Positions 13,052 to 13,187 of a stretch of DNA of 13,187 nt are shown piece after piece. The translations under genes and the position numbers were made by a program. Every line of letters starts with the position of its first letter. The stretch's first letter is position 1. The stretch covers positions 1-13,187 of the forward strand of contig CAJYBN010000068.1 in assembly GCA_913064925.1 (NCBI GenBank), given 5' to 3'. Under the pieces are notes generated by a model. It made no database searches. It worked only from the letters and a program-made list of their open reading frames with translations, and had not been told where the DNA came from. Source of the stretch: an uncultured Peptococcaceae bacterium (GTDB lineage: Bacteria; Bacillota; Desulfotomaculia; Desulfotomaculales; Desulfallaceae).

Positions 13052-13187
13052 GTGAAATATTCCGTGTTTACCGAAGAACACGAGGCGGTGCGCAGGACGA
13101 TAAGAAAATTTGTGGAAACCGAGCTTGCTCCCCACGCTGAGGAGTGGGAGAAACAGGGTTATTTTGCCGATTGGGTTTTCCCCCGCA
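13052..13187 (+). CDS. Acyl-CoA dehydrogenase, N-terminal fragment
   Basis: A frame starting at GTG, with AAGGAGG at 13036-13042, runs off the window end after 45 codons. The product begins KYSVFTEEHEAVRRTIRKF and continues ELAPHAEEWEKQGYFADWVFP, the typical first helices of a FAD-dependent acyl-CoA dehydrogenase. The catalytic base and FAD site lie beyond the window, so the acyl specificity cannot be judged. It is in one operon with the crotonase-family gene. Confidence 0.82.
   Translation, partial: MKYSVFTEEHEAVRRTIRKFVETELAPHAEEWEKQGYFADWVFPR

Overview
The window looks like the chromosome of a spore-former-type anaerobic Firmicute, most like the Desulfotomaculum/Pelotomaculum group of Peptococcaceae. 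This is inferred from gene content (corrinoid methyltransferases, a feoA-feoA-feoB locus, acyl-CoA carboxylase and beta-oxidation genes), strong GGAGG ribosome sites, and use of TTG and GTG starts. No rRNA, tRNA, CRISPR array or insertion sequence was seen.

Layout, left to right. (1) 2-2460, plus strand and AT-rich: a methyl-transfer module with the C-terminal part of an MttB-family methyltransferase, a corrinoid protein, and a methyltetrahydrofolate:corrinoid methyltransferase. Together they would move a methyl group from a methylated (probably quaternary) amine to a corrinoid and on to tetrahydrofolate. (2) 2626-5391, minus strand: a ferrous-iron uptake operon, feoA-feoA-feoB, with a readable promoter and Fur box. 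(3) 5627-6197, plus strand: a small cupin and a previously hidden 42-residue zinc-ribbon protein. (4) 6304-11189, minus strand and GC-rich: an operon for a biotin-dependent acyl-CoA carboxylase, in transcription order biotin carboxyl carrier, biotin carboxylase, and two different carboxyltransferase paralogues. (5) 11325-11918, minus strand: a TetR-family regulator lying just upstream of that operon. (6) 12211 to the end, plus strand and divergent from the regulator: an enoyl-CoA hydratase-family protein and the first 45 residues of an acyl-CoA dehydrogenase.

Regions 4-6 read as one acyl-CoA catabolic unit. A shared motif (core CGGCAAGTCA) lies at the predicted start of the carboxylase operon and twice upstream of the hydratase, so the TetR protein probably controls both transcription units. 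The acyl-CoA substrate cannot be read from the sequence. A leucine/isovalerate-type route (dehydrogenase, carboxylase, hydratase) is one possibility.

The most interesting signals outside the genes are a dispersed GC-hairpin repeat (two 52-bp copies, 44/52 identical, all eight differences transitions, plus a diverged third copy) that seems to serve as a terminator at two convergent gene ends, and the shared operator-like motif. Within genes, the two carboxyltransferases have diverged in opposite halves of their predicted active sites.
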